This document shows positions 1-5,103 of a stretch of 5,103 bases of DNA, piece after piece. This stretch comes from Ignavibacteriales bacterium UBA6490 (GTDB lineage: Bacteria; Bacteroidota; Ignavibacteria; Ignavibacteriales; Ignavibacteriaceae). Each line of letters begins with the position of its first letter. Positions within the stretch are counted from its first letter, which is position 1. Location of the stretch: positions 20,026-25,128 of the forward strand of contig DJMM01000004.1 of the NCBI GenBank assembly GCA_002435365.1. Reading direction: 5' to 3'. A program made the translations under genes and the position numbers. Under the pieces are notes generated by a model. That model was not told the origin of the DNA. It did not search any database and saw only the letters and a list, made by a program, of their open reading frames with translations.

Positions 1-258
1 AGGGAATCCGGATCAATTGAACAGGATGCCGATGTGGTTGTATTTCTGAACAGACCGGAGTTTTATAATATTAAAACTTTTGACGACGGTTCGGGCACTG
101 AAGGAGTTGCCGAGGTGATCATCGGAAAACAAAGAAACGGTCCTACCGGCGAAATTCGTCTGAAGTTTATGAAAGAATACGCCCGCTTTGAAAATCTTGC
201 CCACGCAAGACAAATTGAAGAATATTCAGCAGTTCCAACCCAGGAGGATATAATATGA
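1..258 (+). CDS. dnaB: Replicative DNA helicase DnaB, C-terminal fragment
   Basis: This is the last 85 codons of a gene that begins left of the window, read in frame from base 1 to TGA at 256-258. DnaB is the hexameric ATP-driven helicase that unwinds DNA ahead of the replication fork in the cytoplasm. The sequence shows the hallmark end of the RecA-like DnaB C-terminal domain: RESGSIEQDADVVVFLNRPE, then a TEGVAEVIIGKQRNGPTGEI stretch, then an FMKEYARFENL ending. The KQRNG segment (codons from base 127) is the conserved element whose basic residues are known in DnaB to reach the ATP of the neighbouring subunit. A short acidic tail (VPTQEDII) follows, as is usual. There is no sign of truncation or intein within the visible part. 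The stop overlaps the start of the downstream amidase gene, so the two are probably co-transcribed. Identification is firm; the N-terminal and Walker A regions are outside the window. Confidence 0.96.
   Translation, partial: RESGSIEQDADVVVFLNRPEFYNIKTFDDGSGTEGVAEVIIGKQRNGPTGEIRLKFMKEYARFENLAHARQIEEYSAVPTQEDII
242..247 (+). promoter_or_regulatory. Shine-Dalgarno for the DUF1460 gene, inside the end of dnaB
   Basis: A perfect AGGAGG lies 7 bases before the ATG at 255 and within the last codons of dnaB. With the ATGA start/stop overlap it fixes the amidase start and suggests translational coupling. Confidence 0.85.
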
Positions 259-1106
259 CCAGGTATATTGCAGCATTAATAATTTTATTTTCTCTGAAAT
301 TATCAGCCCAGGTTTATACCGATAAAGATGTGGAAATATGCAACTCGGTCTTTACCTTTGCAGTTGAAAAAGACCTTGGCAGCAAACCCATCGGAGATGT
401 GATAGCCGCTGTGGGAAAAAAGTTTTTAGGAACTGAGTATGTCGGTTTTGCAATTGAGAAAGAAGGTGAGGAACAGCTTGTGATTCATCTTTCCGGACTT
501 GACTGCACTACTTTTTTAGAGAATGCACTGGTCTTTTCAAGGTTGATTAAATCAGGCAGAACGGATTTTATGGATTACCAGAAAGAGCTAACCTATGTAA
601 GATACCGGGATGGAATTATTGATGAATATCCTTCCAGGCTTCATTATTTCTCCGACTGGATTTTCAACAATACTGAAAAAGGAATTGTTAAGGATATATC
701 GGAAGAAATAGGCGGCACCGGAATAAAATTCAATGTTGGATTTATGTCCGATAATCCGGATAAGTATCTCCATCTTGCAGAAACTCCTGAATTCATTCCG
801 GTGATTAAAAAACAGGAGGAGGAGATAAATTTAAGGGAGTATCACTATATACCTAACAGTATGGTTGAAAAGCTGGAAGGGAAAATAAACAACGGCGATT
901 TAATAGCTATAACCACTAACCTTAAAGGTCTGGATATTGGCCATGTTGGTATTGCCGTAAAAATGGATGACGGAAGAATTCACTTTCTGCATGCACCTCT
1001 TGCCGGGGCTAAAGTGCAGATTACAAAAGATCCGCTTCCCGTTTATCTGTCGAAGGTTAAAAAACATACCGGAGTTATTGTACTGAGACCGCAGGAACCT
1101 AAATAA
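255..1106 (+). CDS. Secreted DUF1460 (NlpC/P60-like) N-acetylmuramoyl-L-alanine amidase family protein
   Basis: A 283-residue exported protein. Residues 1-18 form a signal peptide: a basic start (MTR), a hydrophobic core IAALIILFSLKL and a likely SA|Q cleavage, so the mature enzyme should be periplasmic. The rest matches DUF1460, a papain-like NlpC/P60-related family whose studied members cut the MurNAc-L-Ala bond of peptidoglycan fragments. The expected catalytic Cys is C84 in the motif GLDCTTFLE, and the catalytic His is H230 in DIGHVGIAV, followed by a second conserved His (H246) in FLHAP. The C-terminal stretch to VIVLRP completes the family pattern, and the length is about normal for it. 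The start is well supported by AGGAGG and by the signal peptide. The gene overlaps dnaB by four bases, an odd partner for a wall enzyme, and ends 35 bp from the convergent nfo. Family assignment is confident; the exact substrate is inferred. Confidence 0.88.
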   Translation: MTRYIAALIILFSLKLSAQVYTDKDVEICNSVFTFAVEKDLGSKPIGDVIAAVGKKFLGTEYVGFAIEKEGEEQLVIHLSGLDCTTFLENALVFSRLIKSGRTDFMDYQKELTYVRYRDGIIDEYPSRLHYFSDWIFNNTEKGIVKDISEEIGGTGIKFNVGFMSDNPDKYLHLAETPEFIPVIKKQEEEINLREYHYIPNSMVEKLEGKINNGDLIAITTNLKGLDIGHVGIAVKMDDGRIHFLHAPLAGAKVQITKDPLPVYLSKVKKHTGVIVLRPQEPK

Positions 1107-1141
1107 TCAGGTTTCTCCTGTCGGTTGACTTTGGTATTTGT

Positions 1142-1993
1142 TTAGTCAATCAGGCTTTTGAGAACTTTTATATTCTCAAGATCTTCAAGCTGCTCTTCAC
1201 CTTTTGGTGTTTCAAGAACCTTGGGTACTTTTTCCAGCCTTTTGTCGTTCATTATAAATTTAAAGCCTTTTAAGCCTATTTTCCCTTTGCCGATATGCTC
1301 ATGACGGTCAACCCTGCTGCCCAGCTCCTTTTTGGTGTCATTCATGTGAAAACATTTTAGTCTGTCCAGACCCACAATGCTGTCAAATTCATTAAATGTC
1401 TTTTCGAATGTATCCGGCGTTCTGAAGTCATATCCAGCAGCAAACAGGTGCGCAGTATCGATGCAAACACTCATTCTCTGTTTTTCCTCGATAAGCTCTA
1501 TAATCCCGGCCAGATGTTCGAACCTGTAGCCTACCGCATTTCCCTGGCCTGCAGTCATTTCCAGCATGGAGCTTACTTTATAACCGGCAGTTTTATAATG
1601 GATTTCATTAATGGAATCGGCTATTAATTTAATACCTTCATCAATACCTGTCCCGCCATGTGAACCGGGATGAAAATTCAAATATGGAATTCCCAGCTGT
1701 TCACATCTTAATAATTCATCCATAAATGCAGCTTTTGATTTTTCCAGAATGTCCCCGTTTACTGCACACAGATTAATAAGATATGAATCATGAGCAACCG
1801 TAAATCTGATTCCGGAGCCTTTAAGTTTCCTCCTGAATTCTTTGATCTCATCCTCAGTGTAAGGCTTTCCTGACCATCTGTTGGAGTTTTTTGTGAAAAT
1901 CTGCATTGCACTGAAGTTCAGTTTTTCGGCAAGATCCACAGAACTTACCACCCCCCCGCGGATTGATGTGTGAGCGCCAAGTAGGTGTTTCAA
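1142..1993 (-). CDS. nfo: Endonuclease IV (deoxyribonuclease IV, AP endonuclease)
   Basis: A 283-residue cytoplasmic base-excision-repair enzyme that cleaves DNA 5' of abasic sites and removes blocked 3' ends. The TIM-barrel family signatures are all visible: an LLGAHTSIRGG start, NLCAVN, LNFHPGSHGG, CIDTAHLFAAGYDF, FHMNDTKKELGSRVDRHEHIGKG and ETPKGEE. The nine trinuclear zinc ligands known from E. coli Nfo are present with near-identical numbering: H68, H108, E145, D179, H182, H216, D229, H231 and E261. Length is close to the E. coli protein's. The start is TTG at 1993-1991. An in-frame TAA at 2008-2006 leaves only four codons upstream, none of them ATG or GTG, and GAGG lies at the right distance, so TTG is the only reasonable choice. 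It follows the LytTR regulator gene on the same strand after 366 bp and so probably has its own promoter. It faces dnaB/amidase tail to tail. It is apparently intact and active. Confidence 0.97.
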   Translation of the reverse strand: MKHLLGAHTSIRGGVVSSVDLAEKLNFSAMQIFTKNSNRWSGKPYTEDEIKEFRRKLKGSGIRFTVAHDSYLINLCAVNGDILEKSKAAFMDELLRCEQLGIPYLNFHPGSHGGTGIDEGIKLIADSINEIHYKTAGYKVSSMLEMTAGQGNAVGYRFEHLAGIIELIEEKQRMSVCIDTAHLFAAGYDFRTPDTFEKTFNEFDSIVGLDRLKCFHMNDTKKELGSRVDRHEHIGKGKIGLKGFKFIMNDKRLEKVPKVLETPKGEEQLEDLENIKVLKSLID

Positions 1994-1998
1994 TACTG

Positions 1999-2002
1999 CC
2001 TC
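1999..2002 (-). promoter_or_regulatory. Shine-Dalgarno deciding the TTG start of nfo
   Basis: GAGG on the minus strand sits 5 bases before the TTG at 1993. Because an in-frame stop lies just upstream (2008-2006), this site decides a non-ATG start for nfo. Confidence 0.65.
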
Positions 2003-2057
2003 GGTTTATTAATAAAATCAGAAATAATAATACAAAGATGTGAATTTCTGATATTAT

Positions 2058-2069
2058 AATCCCGGGATT
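2058..2069. repeat. Perfect 12-bp palindrome AATCCCGGGATT
   Basis: The sequence AATCCCGGGATT is fully self-complementary and stands out as GC-rich in an AT-rich leader, 65 bases before the nfo start. It overlaps a TATAAT-like hexamer on the minus strand (2058-2053). It could be a dimeric repressor site for nfo, but nothing identifies a binding protein, and 12-bp palindromes can arise by chance. Confidence 0.4.
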
Positions 2070-2289
2070 TTTCTCAAGGACAGGAATTTAACGCCAGGTT
2101 TGTCCAAAATTTTAGAATCCCTGATCAATTGCACTCAATTTAAGAGGATTTTTTAGCGGCATATTAATTGTACATTGCTGCTGGCAGGAATAATTTTAAG
2201 AAGGAAAAAATTTATCCGTTATCGCCTGTATTTCCGGCTTAATATTAACATTTCCCAGACATAAATAAAATTTGCATTATTGAAATTGA

Positions 2290-2356
2290 ACCGGGTTTGA
2301 TGAACCGTTCCCCTCAATCAAACCTACCAGTGAAAAGCTATCTCATCGAACCCGGT
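2290..2356. repeat. Three-arm inverted/direct repeat behind the LytTR regulator gene
   Basis: The outer arms ACCGGGTTTGATGA (2290-2303) and TCATCGAACCCGGT (2343-2356) are complementary at 13 of 14 positions. The odd pair (2298/2348) would be a G-U in plus-strand RNA and an A/C mismatch in minus-strand RNA. A third segment, ATCAAACC (2317-2324), is perfectly complementary to 2294-2301 and is a near copy of the right arm (CTCAATCAAACC against CTCATCGAACCC). The left arm can therefore pair with either of two partners, never both. On the minus strand the structure begins 4 bases after the regulator's TGA. A terminator or RNA-stabilising hairpin is plausible, but the 39-base loop and absence of a following U-run are untypical of an intrinsic terminator. 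Confidence 0.65.
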
Positions 2357-2359
2357 GCT

Positions 2360-3088
2360 TCATTTAAAAATTTCCTTCAGTTTTTCGTAGCCGCTTCTGC
2401 TTACCGGAAGGCTTTTTTTATCCGACAATCTTACCTGGTAGGAATCTTTTTCAAGAAGTTCTATATGTTTTATCTCTTTTACAGCACAAATATATGAACG
2501 GTGAATCCGGATAAAATCCTTCGGATCCAGATTCTCTTCATAAAATTTCATGGTCCTCTGCTTCATATATTTTTTGCCGGGGGTATGGATCATTACGTAA
2601 TCATCCTGGGCTTCAATATACATTATGTTGTTCACGCTTTCGATAAAAATGCTGCTTCCGTTTTTTATTACTACCCGTTCCAGATAACCGCCGTCGGTTG
2701 TTGCCGGAAGAGATGGAACAGCAAGTGGTGTTTTACCGGATAACTTCTGACGTGCTTTTTCAACAGCTTCCAGGAGCCTTTCTTCGGAAAATGGTTTCAG
2801 CAGGTAATCCACTGCATTAACCTCGAATGCTTTTATGGCATACTGGTTAAAAGCTGTGGTAAAGATGACCAGGGGTGTGTAGTCCAGCAGTTCAAGAGTT
2901 TCGAATCCGTTCAGCTTCGGCATTTGTATGTCAAGGAAAACTAAATCGGGTTTATCCCTGTTTATAATTTTTACTGCATCAAAGCCGTTCCGGCATTCAG
3001 CGATAACTTCAACCTCAGTTGCGGATTCCAGAAATTTTCTGAGCAGCTCTGCGGCTAACCTTTCATCTTCAACAATTACAGCTTTCAT
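2360..3088 (-). CDS. LytTR-family response regulator
   Basis: A 242-residue cytoplasmic transcription regulator. Residues 1-115 form a CheY-like receiver: acidic pair E7/D8, phosphoacceptor D53 in FLDIQMPKLNGFE, switch Thr77/78 in VIFTTAF, and conserved K98 in LLKPF. Residues 116-136 are a Pro/Ala/Thr-rich linker. Residues 137-242 are a LytTR DNA-binding domain, with the typical IMYIEAQDDYVMIHT, FIRIHRSYICAVKEI and LPVSRSGYEKLKEIF blocks. LytTR domains bind DNA through beta-strands rather than a helix-turn-helix, often controlling envelope or secreted functions. The partner is the adjacent LytS-type kinase 75 bp upstream on the same strand, the last gene but one of the cassette. The ATG at 3088 begins right at the receiver (MKAVIVEDE), but only a weak GGA lies close upstream. 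Family is certain; target genes are unknown. Confidence 0.95.
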   Translation of the reverse strand: MKAVIVEDERLAAELLRKFLESATEVEVIAECRNGFDAVKIINRDKPDLVFLDIQMPKLNGFETLELLDYTPLVIFTTAFNQYAIKAFEVNAVDYLLKPFSEERLLEAVEKARQKLSGKTPLAVPSLPATTDGGYLERVVIKNGSSIFIESVNNIMYIEAQDDYVMIHTPGKKYMKQRTMKFYEENLDPKDFIRIHRSYICAVKEIKHIELLEKDSYQVRLSDKKSLPVSRSGYEKLKEIFK

Positions 3089-3163
3089 AGTCCGGTTAAT
3101 AATAATTTAACTGCAATATAAAAAGTATTGCATTACAAAATAAACCCATGTAAAATATAAGTT

Positions 3164-4225
3164 TCAGTTCGCCGGTCCGGAAACCGGTATAAACAGGCTG
3201 ACCTTAAATAACCCTTCCTGCTTGACTATTTTCAGAAGATCGCTCCGGCCGTAATGAAGCAGCAGTCTTTCACTGATGTTTTTCAAACCGGTGCCGGTAC
3301 CTTTCGAAATAGAATCTTTTTCGACCGTATTTGATATTTCAATATTCAGGAATTCCTTATTATGTCTGCAATGCAATTTAATAACCACTTTATTCAAAGC
3401 CTCGTAAACGGAGTGTTTTATGGCATTTTCAATAAGCGGCTGGAGCAGCATATTCGGAACAGAAACTTTTCTGCACTCTTCATCAACTTCCTCAATAAAG
3501 TCGAACTTTTCCTCAAACCTTATCTTTTCGATTTCAAGGTAGAGTTTAATATTCTTCAGTTCATCCTCAAGCCTGCTCATATGTTTCGAGTTGTTAGAAA
3601 CTGTATAGCGTAGGAAATCAGCTAGCTTCAGAAGCATTGTCTGAGCGCTGCGGGGATTGCTCATGGTAAGTGAACTTATCGAGTTAAGGCTGTTGAAAAT
3701 AAAATGCGGATTTATCTGGAATTTAAGTGACCGCAGTTCGGCTTCGGTAATAAGATTTTTCAGTTCTTTTTCTTTTGCAATCTTTTGCTGGTATTCGGAA
3801 TAGTATATTATTACATAATAAAAAGAGACAACAAGGAAATAAAAGAGCACCCCTACCAGTATTCGCCAGGCCAGGGTGGAAAAGAAAAAATTACTGTATG
3901 CATCCTGTTCGGAAACCAGCATTCCGGTAATTAAAAAACCTGCTGCCAGCCAGAATATTACCGAAATGATGCTCCCGCTTATATGCGTGAAAAGGAATCT
4001 TATGAATCTTTGGTTATCAAGCTGAATGAATTTTGCAGGATACCAGAAGCTTAATCCCAGACCCGCAAGCAGAAGGTTGAAGATTAAGCTGTCCGGCACT
4101 GCAATACTTAATGGTTCCTTTATCCCCCAGTAAATCATACTGAAATATAAAGCGGATATAAATAACCAGGCGATTATATATATATATATGCTTTTAAGAT
4201 TTCTGAGAAGAGGATTTTCAATCAT
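3164..4225 (-). CDS. LytS-type membrane sensor histidine kinase (His_kinase/PF06580 family)
   Basis: A 353-residue inner-membrane kinase that should autophosphorylate and pass phosphate to the neighbouring LytTR regulator. Four hydrophobic segments lie at about residues 13-33, 45-63, 80-103 and 118-142, with very short loops and no evident extracellular sensor domain. A charged helical linker follows (143-168). The phosphoacceptor is H174 in QINPHFIFNSLNSISSL. The ATP-binding part has the N-box around N267 (LLQPLIENAIKH) and a glycine-rich lid KGTGTGLKNISERL (308-321). The usual DNG-type adenine-contact motif reads ISNTVE (297-302), a substitution seen in many relatives, so activity is not excluded. 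The ATG lies 2 bases after the stop of the LiaF-like gene, implying translational coupling. A (TA)7 tract falls in codons 13-17. Lacking a sensor domain, it probably senses within the membrane or through the LiaF-like partner (inference). Confidence 0.94.
   Translation of the reverse strand: MIENPLLRNLKSIYIYIIAWLFISALYFSMIYWGIKEPLSIAVPDSLIFNLLLAGLGLSFWYPAKFIQLDNQRFIRFLFTHISGSIISVIFWLAAGFLITGMLVSEQDAYSNFFFSTLAWRILVGVLFYFLVVSFYYVIIYYSEYQQKIAKEKELKNLITEAELRSLKFQINPHFIFNSLNSISSLTMSNPRSAQTMLLKLADFLRYTVSNNSKHMSRLEDELKNIKLYLEIEKIRFEEKFDFIEEVDEECRKVSVPNMLLQPLIENAIKHSVYEALNKVVIKLHCRHNKEFLNIEISNTVEKDSISKGTGTGLKNISERLLLHYGRSDLLKIVKQEGLFKVSLFIPVSGPAN
4175..4189. repeat. (TA)7T dinucleotide tract inside the kinase gene
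   Basis: Fifteen bases of alternating T and A lie within the kinase reading frame and encode the Ile-Tyr-Ile-Tyr-Ile run (residues 13-17) at the start of the first membrane helix. A change of one TA unit would shift the frame near the start of the gene. Confidence 0.9.
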
Positions 4226-4227
4226 TT

Positions 4228-4947
4228 TTAAAACTTATTCTTTACATCACCGCCGCCGAAAAGAGCAATACCCCTGATAACAAGCGTTCTTGTAGTATCT
4301 ATTGGTACAGCAGGATCTCTCATAAGTTTATTGGAAAATCCTCCGAATAAAGGAGTTACATTCACGATGATATTCCACTCTCTCGGAACGGTAATATCAG
4401 ATCCGCCGAAGATCATCAGAACATCAAGAACATGTTCACCTTCCGCAAGCTGGCATCTCGACAAATCGATTTCTGATCCTCCGAATACTGCAGTTATATT
4501 TCCGCCCTTGAACTGATCTGTGACAAGTACTTTTTTGCCGCCGCCAAAAACCGCAACATCATCAATATAATCTTTTCTTACTCCTTCATTTGATGTGCCT
4601 GCTGCAGGAATAAACCTGGTGGGCTGCCGGTGTTTGACAATTATTGCAATACCAAGTCCGATTAAAAGCAGCGGGAAAATAAGCGAGCCATCAAAGTGAA
4701 TACCGGGAATAATCCTGGGAATCAGGAAAAAGCCCCCGATAAGAACCAGCAGGGTGCCAAAAACTCTATTTCTTGAGTTAATCAGGATAAGAATTCCGAT
4801 CAGGAAGAGAAAGAATGGAAATGAGAAAACAACATGACTGAACCTGAAGTTTATCATATCATTTATTGACAAAAAGAGCAGGATTCCCACTAAAATTAAT
4901 ATTCCTCCGACGAATATCCTTGTACTAAGATTTTTATTTTCTTCCAT
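4228..4947 (-). CDS. LiaF-like membrane protein (LiaI/LiaF-type TM region plus FGG-repeat C-terminal domain)
   Basis: A 239-residue membrane protein. The first half is four hydrophobic helices (about 10-28, 36-57, 62-80 and 86-104), rich in Gly-Ile-Leu pairs such as GGILILVGILLF, as in the DUF5668/LiaI-LiaF-like family. After a polar linker (105-128) comes a C-terminal domain with five VxFGG-type repeats (F134, F155, F180, F201, F230), each starting a beta-rung, as in the LiaF C-terminal or 'cell wall-active antibiotics response' domain. In Firmicutes, LiaF is the inhibitor of an envelope-stress kinase. Here it is the first gene of a cassette, 2 bp before a LytS-type kinase, so a kinase-modulating role is a reasonable inference. 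The start is supported by AAAGG 7 bases upstream. No signal peptide beyond TM1 is evident. The domain assignment is good; function in this group is unproven, and I give no gene name because the partners differ from LiaSR. Confidence 0.85.
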   Translation of the reverse strand: MEENKNLSTRIFVGGILILVGILLFLSINDMINFRFSHVVFSFPFFLFLIGILILINSRNRVFGTLLVLIGGFFLIPRIIPGIHFDGSLIFPLLLIGLGIAIIVKHRQPTRFIPAAGTSNEGVRKDYIDDVAVFGGGKKVLVTDQFKGGNITAVFGGSEIDLSRCQLAEGEHVLDVLMIFGGSDITVPREWNIIVNVTPLFGGFSNKLMRDPAVPIDTTRTLVIRGIALFGGGDVKNKF

Positions 4948-4954
4948 TTTTTTA

Positions 4955-4959
4955 CCTTT
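4955..4959 (-). promoter_or_regulatory. Shine-Dalgarno of the LiaF-like gene
   Basis: AAAGG on the minus strand lies 7 bases before the ATG at 4947, followed by an A-rich spacer. It is the best ribosome site of the three-gene cassette and supports this start. Confidence 0.65.
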
Positions 4960-4978
4960 AATAATAAAATTTACACTT

Positions 4979-4986
4979 CAAAAATA
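4979..4986 (-). promoter_or_regulatory. Candidate Bacteroidota-type -7 element for the LiaF-like/kinase/regulator cassette
   Basis: The minus strand reads TATTTTTG, matching the TAnnTTTG consensus known for the primary sigma factor of Bacteroidota, 31 bases before the first ATG. That would give a leader of roughly 25 bases. No clear TTTG-like -33 element lies at the expected distance; the region there is only T-rich. In AT-rich DNA such a match can be accidental. Confidence 0.35.
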
Positions 4987-5062
4987 TCAGGCATGAAAAG
5001 AAAGGCTATAAAAAATCGGCTAATTGCAGGTTTTTGCCGGTAAACAAACAGTTAAAAATATC

Positions 5063-5090
5063 GGTAATTATTACCTATTCTTATTAGAAT
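5063..5090. repeat. Two adjacent small inverted repeats upstream of the cassette
   Basis: GGTAAT-T-ATTACC (5063-5075) is a perfect 6-bp inverted repeat, and ATTCT-TATT-AGAAT (5077-5090) is a 5-bp inverted repeat directly beside it. They lie about 80-110 bases upstream of the candidate promoter. They could be operator sites for this cassette or for a gene beyond the window. Both are short and AT-rich, so chance is a real alternative. Confidence 0.3.
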
Positions 5091-5103
5091 TGCCCTTTTA
5101 TTC

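Larger units (their letters stand above)
1994..2359. other. 366-bp intergenic region between the LytTR regulator and nfo
   Basis: No coding region, tRNA or rRNA could be supported here on either strand. The stretch is AT-rich. Near nfo it contains the weak ribosome site, a 12-bp palindrome (2058-2069) overlapping TATAAT-like sequence readable on both strands (minus strand 2058-2053), and no convincing paired -35 or -33 element. The middle part (about 2100-2285) shows only AT-rich sequence. The far end carries a multi-arm repeat structure (2290-2356) immediately behind the regulator's stop codon. The nfo promoter must be somewhere in this stretch if nfo is not read through from the cassette, but I cannot place it with confidence. 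Confidence 0.6.

Noticed and set aside
13..213. Minus-strand open frame across the dnaB end
   Set aside because: It is antisense to strongly conserved DnaB sequence and has no independent support.
1092..1120. Imperfect hairpin spanning the end of the amidase gene (CAGGAACCT with AGGTTTCTCCTG) as a terminator
   Set aside because: It needs two bulges, overlaps the stop codon, and has no T-run after it. It is too weak to call as a terminator of either convergent gene.
2290..2356. A group II intron end, tRNA or MITE at the repeat structure
   Set aside because: There is no domain V-like hairpin, no tRNA cloverleaf, no transposase and no flanking target duplication; only the paired arms can be supported.
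2297..2497. Plus-strand open frame across the repeat region and the end of the regulator gene
   Set aside because: It overlaps the well-supported LytTR domain in antisense, has no ribosome site, and its protein resembles nothing I recognise; it is a shadow frame.
4331..4516. Plus-strand open frame inside the LiaF-like gene
   Set aside because: It is antisense to the FGG-repeat domain; the repeat codons in reverse give a Pro-rich frame without stops, which explains it.
5042..5058. LytTR-box-like sequences (ACAGTTAAA on plus, ACTGTTTGT on minus) suggesting autoregulation
   Set aside because: Each has a mismatch to the usual box, and no second copy lies at the required spacing of about two helical turns on the same strand.

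Overview
The window looks like a chromosomal segment of a Gram-negative bacterium of the Bacteroidota/Chlorobiota/Ignavibacteriota (FCB) group. This rests on moderate-to-low GC, a Bacteroidota-style TAnnTTTG promoter candidate, a DUF1460 murein amidase, and a LytS/LytTR two-component pair of the kind common there. Phylum placement is inference from gene content; nothing here fixes genus or species.

Layout: (1) On the plus strand, 1-258 is the 3' end of the replicative helicase gene dnaB. It overlaps by four bases (ATGA) the start of a secreted DUF1460/NlpC-P60-like amidase at 255-1106. (2) The amidase gene converges, across only 35 bp, on a minus-strand gene for endonuclease IV (nfo, 1142-1993). 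All nine expected metal ligands are present in nfo, and it begins at a TTG codon. (3) A 366-bp gene-free stretch (1994-2359) holds a perfect 12-bp palindrome and, directly behind the next gene's stop codon, a three-armed inverted/direct repeat that can fold in two mutually exclusive ways. (4) On the minus strand, read from right to left, 4947-2360 is a three-gene cassette: a four-helix membrane protein with a LiaF-like FGG-repeat C-terminal domain, a LytS-type membrane histidine kinase 2 bp downstream, and a LytTR response regulator after a 75-bp gap. (5) The right-hand 156 bp is the cassette's leader, with a good Shine-Dalgarno, a promoter candidate and two adjacent small inverted repeats.

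How the genes may work together: in Firmicutes, LiaF inhibits a LiaS kinase that reports envelope stress. Here a LiaF-like protein is encoded with a different kinase/regulator class (His_kinase/LytTR), suggesting an envelope-sensing system in which the membrane protein modulates the kinase. The amidase gene makes cell-wall turnover a second theme, but it is on the opposite strand and tied to dnaB, so a regulatory link to the cassette is only a guess. I see no mobile element, CRISPR array, tRNA or rRNA. The most unusual items are the repeat structure behind the regulator gene, the (TA)7 tract in the first membrane helix of the kinase gene, and the LiaF-like/LytS/LytTR pairing.
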